Positions 10,760 to 21,407 of a stretch of 64,000 nt of DNA are shown piece by piece. The translations under genes were made by a program, and so were the position numbers. The stretch lies in the NCBI GenBank assembly GCA_007258455.2, contig VDFB02000003.1, positions 41,233,986 through 41,297,985 on the forward strand. Reading direction: 5' to 3'. The stretch comes from Sequoia sempervirens (taxonomy: Eukaryota; Streptophyta; Pinopsida; Cupressales; Cupressaceae). The notes under the pieces were generated by a model. It ran no database searches and was not told where the DNA came from. It worked only from the letters and a program-made list of their open reading frames with translations. Each line of letters opens with the position of its first letter. Position 1 is the stretch's first letter.

Positions 10760-12964
10760 AAATTTTAGGTCACCTCTGGGAGAGTTGTGTTGAGATTTGT
10801 AATGTTTGAACTTCTAGTTGAATCAAATCTAGGTAAAAGGGACGCTCTAAGTATTTTTGGAGAAATGATGGTAATGGGAGATGAAAAGGTGGGTGATGTG
10901 AGAAGTGATCTTTGTAAACTTTTTGGGACAACACTTTTGACTTAAGTTTGATGTTTTGATGTTTGGATAAAGGATGTTGATGGACTTGTAAATCTTTAGG
11001 GTAGACTCATGACCTTCAAGATAAACTAGTTCAAATATGATAACTAACTTAGAAAAATGCATGGAAAAGGATTCATTTCACATTAAAAGTAGCTAAGTTA
11101 GGGATTGGTTTGACAGATGCTTTAAGTAAAAAAGTGTTGGTGTATTAAAAATTTCTACAAAGTTTGACAGAGTGAAGGATGAAATTTTGGATTTTTCATG
11201 AAGGGGTGGATGAAATGTTTGACCCAATGTTGACCTAGAATGAACCTTTGTTTGATAAGACCACGGTAGTGAGAAACATGCTAGACCTCTAAATTTTTCA
11301 AATCCCAAAGATCCAATGATTTAGATAGGTTCAAGATTGTGAAAAAGACCAGGGTTTTGACTGAAAAAGAATGCATATAAGTATGGATTGTTCCTTGAAG
11401 CATGTTTGTAGAAGTTGTATACCAACTTGGTTCTATTTTGGTGAAGTACTAAAAGGTGTCTTTGGAAGGCTTTTAGACTAAGATTCCTAAGTTTGAAGTG
11501 ATGACCTGTAGACCTTCTCTTGGGTATTTTTATTTTGCATGAGATCATTTAGAAAATTTCAAATTTATGGAAGAAAAGAGGATATTTATTGCCACACGGG
11601 TGGTAGTAATACGGGCTTTCCAGCCATAATATCAGCGTGTTCCTCTTCTTTGTCTAAGATTGTTACTGCATTTCTCCACTAAATGGGTGTTTCTTTTGTT
11701 TCAAAAGTGAAGCTTCTCAAACTACTACTTATGTCAGTTTGTTCTCCCTCAATTAGTTCAAAGTTTGGTTGAATGATAGCACCTGTAAGGTCGAGTTGTT
11801 CAATAGGAGTGATCAGCTTCCAAATGGTCATGTGGCATTCAATTTATCAATGTATCTTGCTTAAGTGAGTTTCTCGTACCACAAACACTTGTCTTGATTA
11901 AGTTCAAACTAAATTTTTATGTCAAAAACACCATAAATTTCACAAGGTCCATTTTGTGAAAAGGATGAAGTTCAAGCCATAGTTTCTTAGGTTAACTTTG
12001 GGAAGTATAGATTAAGATGTAAACCAAAATACTCATAAGTCTCTAAGGATAAATCCTTAGGACAAGCATTATTATCAAGGTTTTATCAAAGGGTATCCAT
12101 ACTTAAACCAAAGGTTTTGAAATTTTGAGGAAGATCGTGAATGCTTGTTTGCAACATTTTAGAACCAAGCAAAGTATTAAACTAACTCACAAGCATTTAC
12201 AACCTTAGGTTCAAAAAATACTATTTTTTGAATCCCCACTTGAAATTCTCCAAAAATTAAGACAATGTGAACAGATAGAAATTTGGCAACACTGGCTCCC
12301 CTCCACAGTACACACTTCTCAAGACCACCAAATCTCAAATCCTGAAGATCTGAAGATCCTAAGGATTTTCCTATTTCAACAATGAATAGTAAAATGTGGG
12401 GCAGCTTCAAAATGACCATTCCTACACCAACAAGCATAAAAAAATTTGGCTTCTAAATAATTGGTTCATAGTAAGGGTTTTCATTCAAGGTGGCCATACA
12501 CGTGGCAAGATTAGCTCAAGATTATTTCAATCAAGAGGCCTCCTAGTCTCTTCCTAAGAAGAGATTTTAATGTAGCACATAGATACTAAGGGTGAAACTT
12601 GTCGGCATGATACATTTGCACCTGTTATTTATGACTTTTGTCACAAACACATTTTTATATAGTGACTTGAAAGACCTTGGCTTTAGCTCATTACCGCTTG
12701 GGTCGTTCCCTCCTTTTAAAGTGGGGAGGCAGGCCCTCTAAAGATAAACAAAAGCAAGGAAGTACATTTTTTGTTCAATCTCCTAGCTTGCATGAAGCAA
12801 GGAGAGAGCATTCGCAATGCCTTTTCCTCACACTAGCATGGGGTTCATTTTAATCTAAATCAAAATATGTGGGTGATTATACAAAATGTCAAGGAGATGC
12901 TTTTGATTCTCAAGATCGTCGAATGGCATGAGAGAAGTGCATACACATTCAATGGCATAAATGT
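10760..12964 (-). other. 5' leader region of element F, no gene
   Basis: Lies upstream of the gag start. The short minus-strand ORFs here show no domain. The part around 12690-12740 (read on the minus strand: GAGGCCTGCC, then GGAGGGAACGACCC) resembles the leader of A near 4090-4150. I see nothing else that can be named. Confidence 0.4.
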
Positions 12965-13215
12965 AAATCACAAAACATAGAAAACACTTGTTAATTTTAA
13001 TTCCCAAAGCATGGTAAGTTCATTTTAAGCACCAAACGAAGTGTTAAGTTGTATTGGTCAATTTTAAACCCAAAGTAAGATGTGAGGATTCAATTTTAAC
13101 CGATTTGAACGTTCATTTTAAAACCCAATTGAAAGCTGGTGTGGTCCTAAAGCATAAAATTAAAAGCATGATAAATGGATTATAATTTCCCCCAAAGTGT
13201 CAAAACACTTGTTAC
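12965..13215 (-). repeat. Degenerate tandem leader motif of F
   Basis: On the minus strand there are about five units resembling ACTTTGGGTTTAAAATTGAC, TTTGGTGCTTAAAATGAAC and TTGGGTTTTAAAATGAAC. They are spaced roughly 40-60 bp apart and match the motif found in A and G leaders. Confidence 0.55.
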
Positions 13216-14329
13216 AATTATAATATATAAAGATAAGAATGCTTCTTCACTTCAACTTTTATCACCCAACCTGCAAAACCCAGTTAGCCTAAAAACTAGA
13301 ACAAAGTCAGAGGCATGTTAGTGATCAAATGAAGTAAAAAATTAAAGTACATGTTGAAAATTAATCACTATTTTTCTTATTAGAGAAGGGCGTTGCAATT
13401 CACGATAGCGTCACCATAAATCAAATTAGCATCGCTATGCATAAATCCAAGGACGACGATAGCGTCGTTATTTGCAAATCCTCGATACCTCCAAAAGTAT
13501 TTACCGTCACCATTTATTTTAATCAATGCTAGGGTATTAATTAGGTGTCGCCATTTTTTATGATGATAACATTGTTGTATGGTGATGCCTAGCAAAGGTG
13601 TCACTAAAATTCCTTGGATCATCTTATCCTACAAGAATTAGAAAAAATGGAACTCGAGATAGAAATTGATTAAATTCGATCGGTTATGCCCTCCTTCTAG
13701 TGAAAAAATGTGACCAACAGATTAGTATGGGCTAACTACACTTGATCCATGAAGAATCGAAGCATATTCATGCCATTAAATGCCAATATAGAGATCACTC
13801 AATTTAAACTAAACTAAGCATTTATCAAGACCAACATGCTAAACTATGAAAGCTTTTAAAATGCCTACTCTAATTCATTAAAACTTATCCTATTGGGGGA
13901 GTAGTGTCATGTTGATGTGGAACAACGACCCTTTCCCAATCCCAAGGATAAAAAGCTTGTTTCAATTAGTTTTATTGAAGAAAACTAATGAAACCATTGT
14001 GAGATATTTGTTGAAACATGATTTAAAGTTGAATAATCTTGGTGCAAGCTATTTTAACATGGTTTATGTTAAGATGACTAATATGTGTGAATGAAAAGCT
14101 AATCTAAAAGGATTATAAGCTAAAAGATTGAAACCTTAATTAATAAATAAGCTAAATCTATGCATCTATGTTACCATGGAAGCCATTCATGGAAGCTAAG
14201 CTAATTAATGCAAGTATTTAAGCTAAAATTATATTAAGAAAATGCTAAAAATGAGTGTGAGTGTGAGTGATTTCAATAACATGAGTTTGTTCTAAAAAAT
14301 ATGAATCCATTTGTCTCCAAATAGTGACC

Positions 14330-14337
14330 TATTTATA
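14330..14337 (-). promoter_or_regulatory. Probable LTR TATA box of element F
   Basis: TATAAATA on the minus strand within CCTATAAATAGG. It lies upstream of the F leader and gag in the right orientation, so the stretch from about 13.9 to 15.1 kb is probably the F 5' LTR. I could not define the LTR borders because the other LTR is outside the window. Confidence 0.45.
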
Positions 14338-14581
14338 GGAAAGCAAATGAGAAACAAAGGGTTGAGATCAAAAAGGATAATCAACAGTCAAGGATGTAAG
14401 AAGTTGGAGACATGGATCATGGATTCTCATCAACGAATGAAAATCAATGATGAGATTTAATCAAGGGTTCACCTTTTTCCAAACAAACACACTTTCCACT
14501 TGTCCAAGAGTTCACAAGTTAACTTGCACAAGAGGTCACAAGTTAACTTGCTCAAGAAGTCAAATAAGTTTGTTAGAAAAG

Positions 14582-14766
14582 GAATATTCTTCTTTTTCAA
14601 ATGAGTGAGGAAAGAGAATATTCTTTGGAATATTCTCATGGGTGAGGGAAATAGATATTTAGCAAATTAAAACCAAGTTTTGATGTGCAAAAAGGGGAAG
14701 GAATATTATATGGGAATGTTCCTTTTGGAAAAATGTGCAAAGGAGGAATATTCCCTTGGAATATTC
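14582..14766. promoter_or_regulatory. Cluster of GAATATTC palindromes (heat-shock-element-like)
   Basis: Five exact GAATATTC boxes (starting at 14582, 14616, 14628, 14746 and 14759), plus GAATGTTC (14714) and GAATATTA (14701). GAAnnTTC is the core of plant heat-shock elements. The cluster is about 245-435 bp upstream of the minus-strand TATA box at 14330. Confidence 0.5.
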
Positions 14767-15912
14767 CTTTGCAAGTGGGGGTAATTAGATTAATTAGTAA
14801 TTGATAATTAAAACAATATTTAATTATGTAATTTTTAGAAGAATTATATGATATTCATTAAATAAAATGATTGAATGAAAAGGGGAAAACGTGATGACAT
14901 GCAATTAAATAACTTGGGCTTATTTAATTAAATAAGAGGACTTTAGGGACTAAATTAAATAATTTGATTTATTTAATTTAATAAGACAAAATGTTAGCAT
15001 GAAAATGGGATGAGTTCATCTAATTAGATTAATTAGATTAATAGATGAAAGTGATGCAATTAATTAAATAGCGAGGAAAATTTAATTAATTAAATGAAAA
15101 GAGGATGGGTTTAGGAGGAAATGATGCTAGTATACCTGATTCAAGTGCACGATATCATTCAGGACATTCTTCAGTGTCTATAATTACAAAATGCAACTCC
15201 ATTTTTTATGTGGATATGATCACTAAATGATACAAATGGATGCTATGTAGTTGTTCTTTAGATATAAAACCTAAGTAACATGAACTTGCTAATTCACAAG
15301 TCCTTTTGGTGGTAGCTTTGGAGCTTAATTTATAAATTTTTGAATGTTTATATGAACAATGTATATTACTTTGATAAAATGGTTGAGATTGATTGAGAGG
15401 ACTATCCTAAAATATAAGAGACATGATGAATGATCAAGATTAACTTGTTTTATATTGTTAAGAATGAAAATAACTACTTAAAATGATATGAGAAAGTAAA
15501 AACCCTGTCAAGATAACAACAAACAAGTAGGACCGACATAATCTACTTATAAAAAGAAATTAATGGAAATAATACATAAAAATTAATCTAAATAAATAAA
15601 TAAAATGTTTGTACTTAAGATAAATGCAACATTAATCTAAATTTAATTGAGTTCTAATATAATAATTTCATAAAAATAGACTTACATTTGTAGAATATAA
15701 GAAACACGTGTTGTAATGTCCCCTTTTCTAAAAATAACATTTACTATTTTTAGTAAACTTGGTTTTTGAAATAACCAGTACAGATGAATTAGGTAATTTG
15801 GATTTTCAAGATAAATTCATTAAATCATTTTTTAGGGAAAAATGAATAAACATTTTTAATTTATTTGTATGGGTCCAAGTAGGGTGTGGGATTTTGGATA
15901 AGGCTTGTGTAG

Positions 15913-16073
15913 TGTAGAAAATTGTATACCCTAACAATTTCACACTATGTTTTGGCCCTCCTAAATTATTGGACCTAATTAAGTCCCTAATTTCCTATAG
16001 CATGCATTCTAAAGCATATTTTTGTCATTTTCCAACAAAGTTGCAAGATTTAAATAAATGCATATAGTTAATG
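15913..16073 (+). repeat. LTR fragment, left copy (element C)
   Basis: Matches 18572-18733, with shared words such as TTTCACACTATGTTTTGG and CCTAAATTATTGGAC. Similarity stops abruptly at ATAGTTAATG, where gag sequence begins. Confidence 0.75.
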
Positions 16074-16842
16074 ACATTCATGATACACCTTCTCCTATTA
16101 GGAGTCCCTTTAATGTCATATGTCAAGATGAAGAAATAATGCATGAGTTCATACAAAGATCTTTGCATAACCTTGAGAATAATGTAGCCTTTTATCCCTC
16201 AATGCAAAGCCTACTACCCCATACCAACAACATTCTCCTATACCACCATTGGAAGCATTCACTTTGTTACATCCTGGAACTAAACCACAAGGAATAGATC
16301 AAACAACATGTATAGAAGCACTTATCAAAAATAATCACAAGGGAAGTACATCAACCAACCCTCTATCATATGAACATAAGGTTACAAATACACCCATTGA
16401 CTTGGAACAAACTTATGGACAAGGCTTTAGGATCTTGAATAAGAAAGGATGTGACATTAAGAATAACATGAATTCCATTCCCCTTTAGAGAAAACACCGT
16501 CAGAAGATACTAAGGGATTAGGTCATCAAGATCCTCCACCTTCAAATCAAATAGTCGGTCAACCAAGTAAGAAAAACAAACACTATAAACTTAAGAAGTT
16601 ACCTTTTCTACATACTATAAGCAAGATTGAACAGGCCTTACAAACACTTCTCAACCTAGGACTTATCACATTACAACCTATCTGTGAATGAGAAGATAAG
16701 AAAGGAAAGAGTACAAACATGTATTATTGCACATATCATAGAACACTTGGACATATTACTAACGAATGATGTGCTTTAAAGAAGATATTGAAAGAATTTA
16801 ATCCCTATGGGGATAAATTCGAACGTGTCATAAATTAGCACT
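16058..16842 (+). pseudogene. Gypsy gag C-terminal region (element C)
   Basis: Remnant of the gag tail. The frame runs through GQGFRILNKKG, a Pro/Ser linker (PLEKTPSEDTKG), IEQALQTLLNLGLITLQ and a zinc-knuckle-like YYCTYHRTLGHITNE-stop-CALKKI at about 16720-16790. The CxYHRxxGHxTxxC form is typical of plant gypsy gag proteins, where it binds the packaged RNA. In-frame TGA and TAG codons break it. After 16842 the sequence turns directly into 3' noncoding repeats, so pol is missing. Confidence 0.7.
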
Positions 16843-17473
16843 CATTTGTTGTGCTCCTTGCCATGTGGTAGTTGTAGTATTGCAATATTTTCACTACCAT
16901 TCATAAAGGTATAAACTTATCCTAATGCATTCATCTTCTACCTTGAAAGGAGCACCATAACAGGCTCACCTTTGTCCCTACACTTGGGGGGAAAGGGGTT
17001 AGCTAGTTGTAGGAGTATTCCTTCTTGCAAGGGATCCCTTTGTTGTTATTTCCTTAAAAAGTTAGTGTAGCAAGTACACTAACATTTTAAGGGGGGCATA
17101 CAATCCCCTTCTCATTGTTTGCATGTAGAATTGTCCTTTCTTAGTGATGATAGAATACATCACCTAGAAAGCATGACCTTGTCAACCAAAGTGTGGTCTT
17201 CTTAATCTATGCAATGTGTCTCCTTTGTGGTGATATTGGACTGGATGTCCCATAAGAGTGTGAACTTCCTTGGCATATGATGTTCCCCTTAGTGGTAATG
17301 CTATGGTTGGTATGCCCTAAGATGTGATTTTATATCCCTTGACTAGTCCTCTCTTGGTGGCAATATCATGTGTGATGTTCCCTAAGGTGTGACCATGTAT
17401 TAAGCAAAACCCCTTTGATTGTTAACTTTTGTGGTGATATTATTGCAACATCCCTTGAGGCTTAAAATCTTAT

Positions 17474-17597
17474 CATATTTGTCCCTCGTGACATCAAACT
17501 TTGGCATATTCATCCCCCGTGACATTAAAATTTGGCATATTCATTCCTTGCGACGTTTAAATTTAGCATATTCATCCATCGTGACATTAAATCTTAG
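17474..17597 (+). repeat. 31-bp tandem repeat, four units
   Basis: Units start at 17474, 17505, 17536 and 17567, each close to CATATTCATCCCCCGTGAC followed by ATTAAAATTTGG. There are no spacers, so this is a minisatellite. Confidence 0.85.
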
Positions 17598-17709
17598 CAT
17601 TTTAGCTTCACTTTGTTCATGAGAATTGAAATTAGTTTACCATTGGCATAATAGCTTGTAGCACCTTATCAAGGTTATCAGGGAGTATAACTCTTAGTGT
17701 GATTGTTGT

Positions 17710-17912
17710 GGGCACACCTTGTAGACCTAGTGTGTGTTTTCAACTTTTCCACCTTGTTATGAGCACACCTTGTATACCTAGTGTGTGTTTTCCACTTTTC
17801 CACCTTGTTATGGGCACACCTTATAGACCTAGTGTGTGTTTTCCACTTTTCCACCTTGTTATAAACACACCTTGTAGACCTAGTGTGTGTCTCTCATTTT
17901 ACCTTGTCTTGG
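17710..17912 (+). repeat. 51-bp tandem repeat, four units
   Basis: Units start at 17710, 17761, 17812 and 17863. Each has GGGCACACCTTGTAGACC, then TAGTGTGTGTTTTCCAC and a CCACCTTGTTAT end. 51 is a multiple of three, so a 17-residue repeat appears in one frame, but there is no sign that it is coding. Confidence 0.88.
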
Positions 17913-18550
17913 GGGTTCACCTAGTGAATATTAGGCTTCACTAGCCTATGTGTCTCCCAATTTCTAATTCACCTAGCAAATATCAGACTTTGTTATGGTG
18001 TAAGTCATAAATGCTTTTAGCATGCCTCCTATAATAATACAACTTGCTTGCTAGTGGTTCCAACTATCCCATGAGTGATGTCTATGAATTCAGTCCTCAT
18101 GGGTAATTTTTCTTTATTCGATGGATGATGTTTGGTATTTGAGAAAATTTAGGAATGAGGTCTCTTTACCTTACCAAATTGAATCATTTACTACAAACAT
18201 TGTATTTTTTGTTTATGTTCATTTGTTTCTCACATGTCTTCATTGTGCTTACATCATGTCTATTTTCATTTATTGTCATCTTTATGTTCCATCATGTCAT
18301 ATGTTTTCATCGTGTATGCTTCATGTCTTCCAACATGTATGTTTGTGTATGTTGTTTTGTTGCATTTCGTACATGTGTGTGCTCCTTTGTGCTTATGTTG
18401 GTTTTCCATGGGATCTTAGATCCCGGGGGCTTGATCACCCCCTTGAACCTTAGTTGTCCCATTTTTTCTTCAACATTTAGACAATTGAACCCCTTTTGAT
18501 GCATATTTCTCTACTTTAGTGTGAGTCGAAACATAAGTTCATACTCTCAC

Positions 18551-18564
18551 TAAAGTGGGGGATA
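18551..18564 (+). other. Polypurine tract of C
   Basis: TAAAGTGGGGGATA lies just upstream of the TGTAG LTR start at 18572. It shares AAAGTGGGGG with the D tract on the other strand. Confidence 0.65.
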
Positions 18565-18571
18565 AATTTAG

Positions 18572-18733
18572 TGTAGAAAATTATATACCTTAACAATTTC
18601 ACACTATGTTTTGGAACCCCTAAATTATTGGACATAATTAAGTGCCTAATTTCCTAAATTATGCATTCCAAAACCTATTTTTATCATTTTTTTTATAAAG
18701 TTGCAAGCTTTAAATAAATCTAGATAGTTAATG
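18572..18733 (+). repeat. LTR start, right copy (element C)
   Basis: Second copy of the 161-bp LTR segment. The real 3' LTR probably extends further right; a TATAAATA box at 19469-19476 might belong to it. Confidence 0.65.
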
Positions 18734-21407
18734 TTATGATCTTGACACTTAATATCCTAACAAATAGGGCTAGGACCCATACACCCATGGGCATATGGGC
18801 ACCCCTATCTTGTTGGGGACCTATTTTTAATATGTTGTTAGTGACATTTTAATATTTAAAAGTCAAATTTCAATTGTCAGCTTTTGGGATTTAATATTTG
18901 GGAAATTAGAATAATTGCATATAAACACCTAGTTATTTGTCATTTGAAATTTGTTGTTCCTATATCACACACGCCTCATTTAGAATGAGGACCCTCTCCT
19001 TTCACTCGTCGGGTCCCTTTTGCCTACACCTCATTTTGTGTGCCTCTAGTTTTGAGTGTCAAGTGGTCAAGGAGCCCCAAAGTCATCATCCTCAGTTGAC
19101 CAAAATTCACCGCCTTAGAATTTTCCAAGTTCTTGGCTCCTGTGGAGGTTTCCATGTGGACTTCCCTTAGCAATTTGCTTTGACATCCACCAGGCCCTAT
19201 AGGTTCACAGCTACAGACTTCTCTTTGCACGTCGCTACCTTCTCTTCATCATTTCATCAGCGGCCAACCCAAGAAGTTTGCCCGCATGGTGGGTCCTACA
19301 TCCTCCTTGGTTGCCATCTTTTAGCCACCCATCAAACGACAATTCCTTGAGGTCTCTTCGCAATGCAGGTTCTGTCTTTCCCGCCATTAGCCCATCAAAC
19401 TTCGTGCCCATCTACCTCGTTGGTCGTCATACACCCATTTACTACAGGTAATTAATACACTTTTTTCCTATAAATAAGTATGCCTGACTTGTCATTTTCA
19501 CCTGTTGCCAATTAGAAAGATATTAGAGCAAACGACAATCACACTCCTTGCACCCGCATGAGCTTGTGAAGACCCTAAAACATGATCTCTGCTGAAATTC
19601 TTCATGGTTCTCAAGTCAGTTCGCCACTTGCATCTTAAAACGTGTCTTTGAATAAGGTTTTTTCTAAAATTAATCAAAATCTTAAAAGAAACCTCAAATT
19701 CCTTTAGGTGGTCGTTTGAACATCAAATTTTGTACAAACCCACCTAAAAATCCTTTGCAAAACCTTCAAATTGAGCCCTTAAAGGTGATGCAGAACTTGG
19801 CTTCCCCGCCATCTGTCTTCATAGAGTCGTCGCTCCTTTGCAACTTGCAAGCTACTCGTCGCCATCTCCCAAGTGAACCAAAAATAGTGAAAATACTTAA
19901 ACACAAAAACCAAAGCCTTCACTCCTTCATGGGTCCACCTTCACAGGTGGATTGTCTCACCACTGCCCTTGAAAAACCTTAAACAACGGAACACTTAAGT
20001 GAAAAACCAAAGATCTTGGAACCCTTGCAGGTCCGCCTTTGCGAGTCATCACATGCGGACGACTTGCATCTTACTATTGTTTCGAAACGACCATCCTTTA
20101 CCAACATCCCGCATTGCAGGGTCCGCTGAAGTCATTTTTGTTAAATGCTAAAGTGACCAAGTCTTCCTCTATGGTCCACTGCCCATGGGCTGTCGTCCAT
20201 AGCCAATCGTGCCATGAATGTCATGTATTTAATGACAAATACAAAGCTACCCTCCACATTACGGATCTCACTACCCCAATAGTCGTTCATTGTTTTCATG
20301 AGCAAACCTAAGTTAAGTCTTCCTTGCAGGTTGTTTAAAGTGGGCCTCTGTCGACTCTTCCCTACTATTGTAACACCATTTCCCAATGGCTGAGTTGGTA
20401 CTCCTACCCTTATCACAGGCTTCGTGTTCCTCCTTGCCAATCAAAAATGTTAAGTTTAATCTTTCCTTGTAGGTTGAACCTTGCGAGGGTTCAACTGCAG
20501 ACCACCCACCATCATCGTTGTTCAAAGCAACCAAGTAACCCAGTCGATCTACTTTGCAAACTCCGCCCTTGCCATTTCCCTCTGAAACTTTAGCATGAAA
20601 ATAACTAAGTGAAATTTTGTGAACCTTTCCTTGTGGGCCGCCGCTTGCAACCCGCTGTCATCTGGTTTCCGTTTGCAAATGGGCACGTCCTCCCTTCCAC
20701 CAACATTGTGGATTCTTAGCTCTCCTCCACCATCCGAGTTCCTTCAAGCAAAATGACCAAAGCCAAGGTGCCTTGCAAACCCGCCTGTGTGGACTGCTTC
20801 GTGCAGGCTTCCATCTCATCACCACCATCCCTAAATGGCCTTCACTTGATGGCTTTCTACCAATCCTTACATACATACTTGAAAATGATCAAATCAAAGG
20901 GGAGTTAGTTCAGACCATCCTAGCTACTTGTGGGTCCCACATTGTGGGATTCCCCATATAGGTTTCCACCTCTTGAATGCCATTTCAAAATGGCAGAGCT
21001 CTAAGCATCCATGAGACCTCCTGCCTTCACACTCTTCGAACCCGCACTAGCAAAATAGCCAATCAAATGCCTCCAAGGACCCAAAAAGTGATTTCACTGC
21101 GTGCGAAATGCCTTGTTGAAGATCTTGACCACAAAAACTCTAATGCAAAACTTTGAGTGCAGGTCGTCATGATCCCAGCATCGTTCTTCTTCTAAATGCT
21201 CCCGACAACTTTCATCTTAGGGAAACCTGCATCCTTAGGCCCACATCCTTGAATTTGACCCAAATGAGCCCTGAATGATGGATATTGATAAATTTTGTAA
21301 TCTTTTGAAGATGAATTGTTGGATCTAACCCTCATTTTGTAGGATTTGACTGACACTTCCCTGATTTCTATGTGAATATGCTTACTGCATCTTTGTATGT
21401 AGGATTT
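18734..21407 (+). other. Long GC-richer leader before ORF H, with degenerate repeats
   Basis: No gene. There is a TATAAATA box at 19469-19476. From about 19365 to 21400 the sequence repeats CCTTGCAGGT-like words, often followed by CCGCC and preceded by AATGACCAA-like words, at spacings near 150 bp (about 20318, 20470, 20625 and 20775). It is noticeably richer in C and CpG than the neighbouring DNA. The boundary between the end of element C and the start of element H cannot be located. Confidence 0.4.

Larger units (their letters stand above)
13216..15912. other. Probable LTR and flanking AT-rich DNA of F, no gene
   Basis: Apart from the TATA box and GAATATTC cluster, this stretch has repeated GATAGCGTC words near 13400-13460, a 24-bp tandem duplication around CACAAGTTAACTTG at about 14510-14563, and TTAATTAAATAA-rich DNA at 14780-15100. 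No coding sequence is supported. Confidence 0.4.
16843..18550 (+). other. 3' noncoding region of C, rich in minisatellites
   Basis: No gene. It contains a CTACACTTGGGGGGAAAGGGG box near 16980, degenerate repeats of about 70 bp (17200-17440, with TGGTGATATT and GATGTTCCC words), the 31-bp and 51-bp tandem arrays listed separately, and T/G-rich low-complexity DNA at 18180-18400. Confidence 0.55.
15913..18733 (+). mobile_element. Deleted gypsy-type element C (partial LTR, gag tail, 3' region, LTR start)
   Basis: A 161-bp segment at 15913-16073, starting TGTAGAAAATTGTATACC, is repeated at 18572-18733. The second copy is preceded by a purine tract (18551-18564), so it is the start of a 3' LTR. 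The first copy passes directly into gag sequence, so most of the 5' LTR, primer site and gag N-terminus have been deleted. No protease, RT or integrase lies between. The 3' LTR probably continues past 18733, but its end cannot be fixed. Confidence 0.65.

Noticed and set aside
15714..15912. TGTAATGTCCCC as an LTR start
   Set aside because: No second copy in the window and no purine tract or primer site next to it.
18121..18504. Overlapping Cys/Leu-rich ORFs
   Set aside because: T/G-rich low-complexity DNA in the 3' region of element C; no start context or domain.
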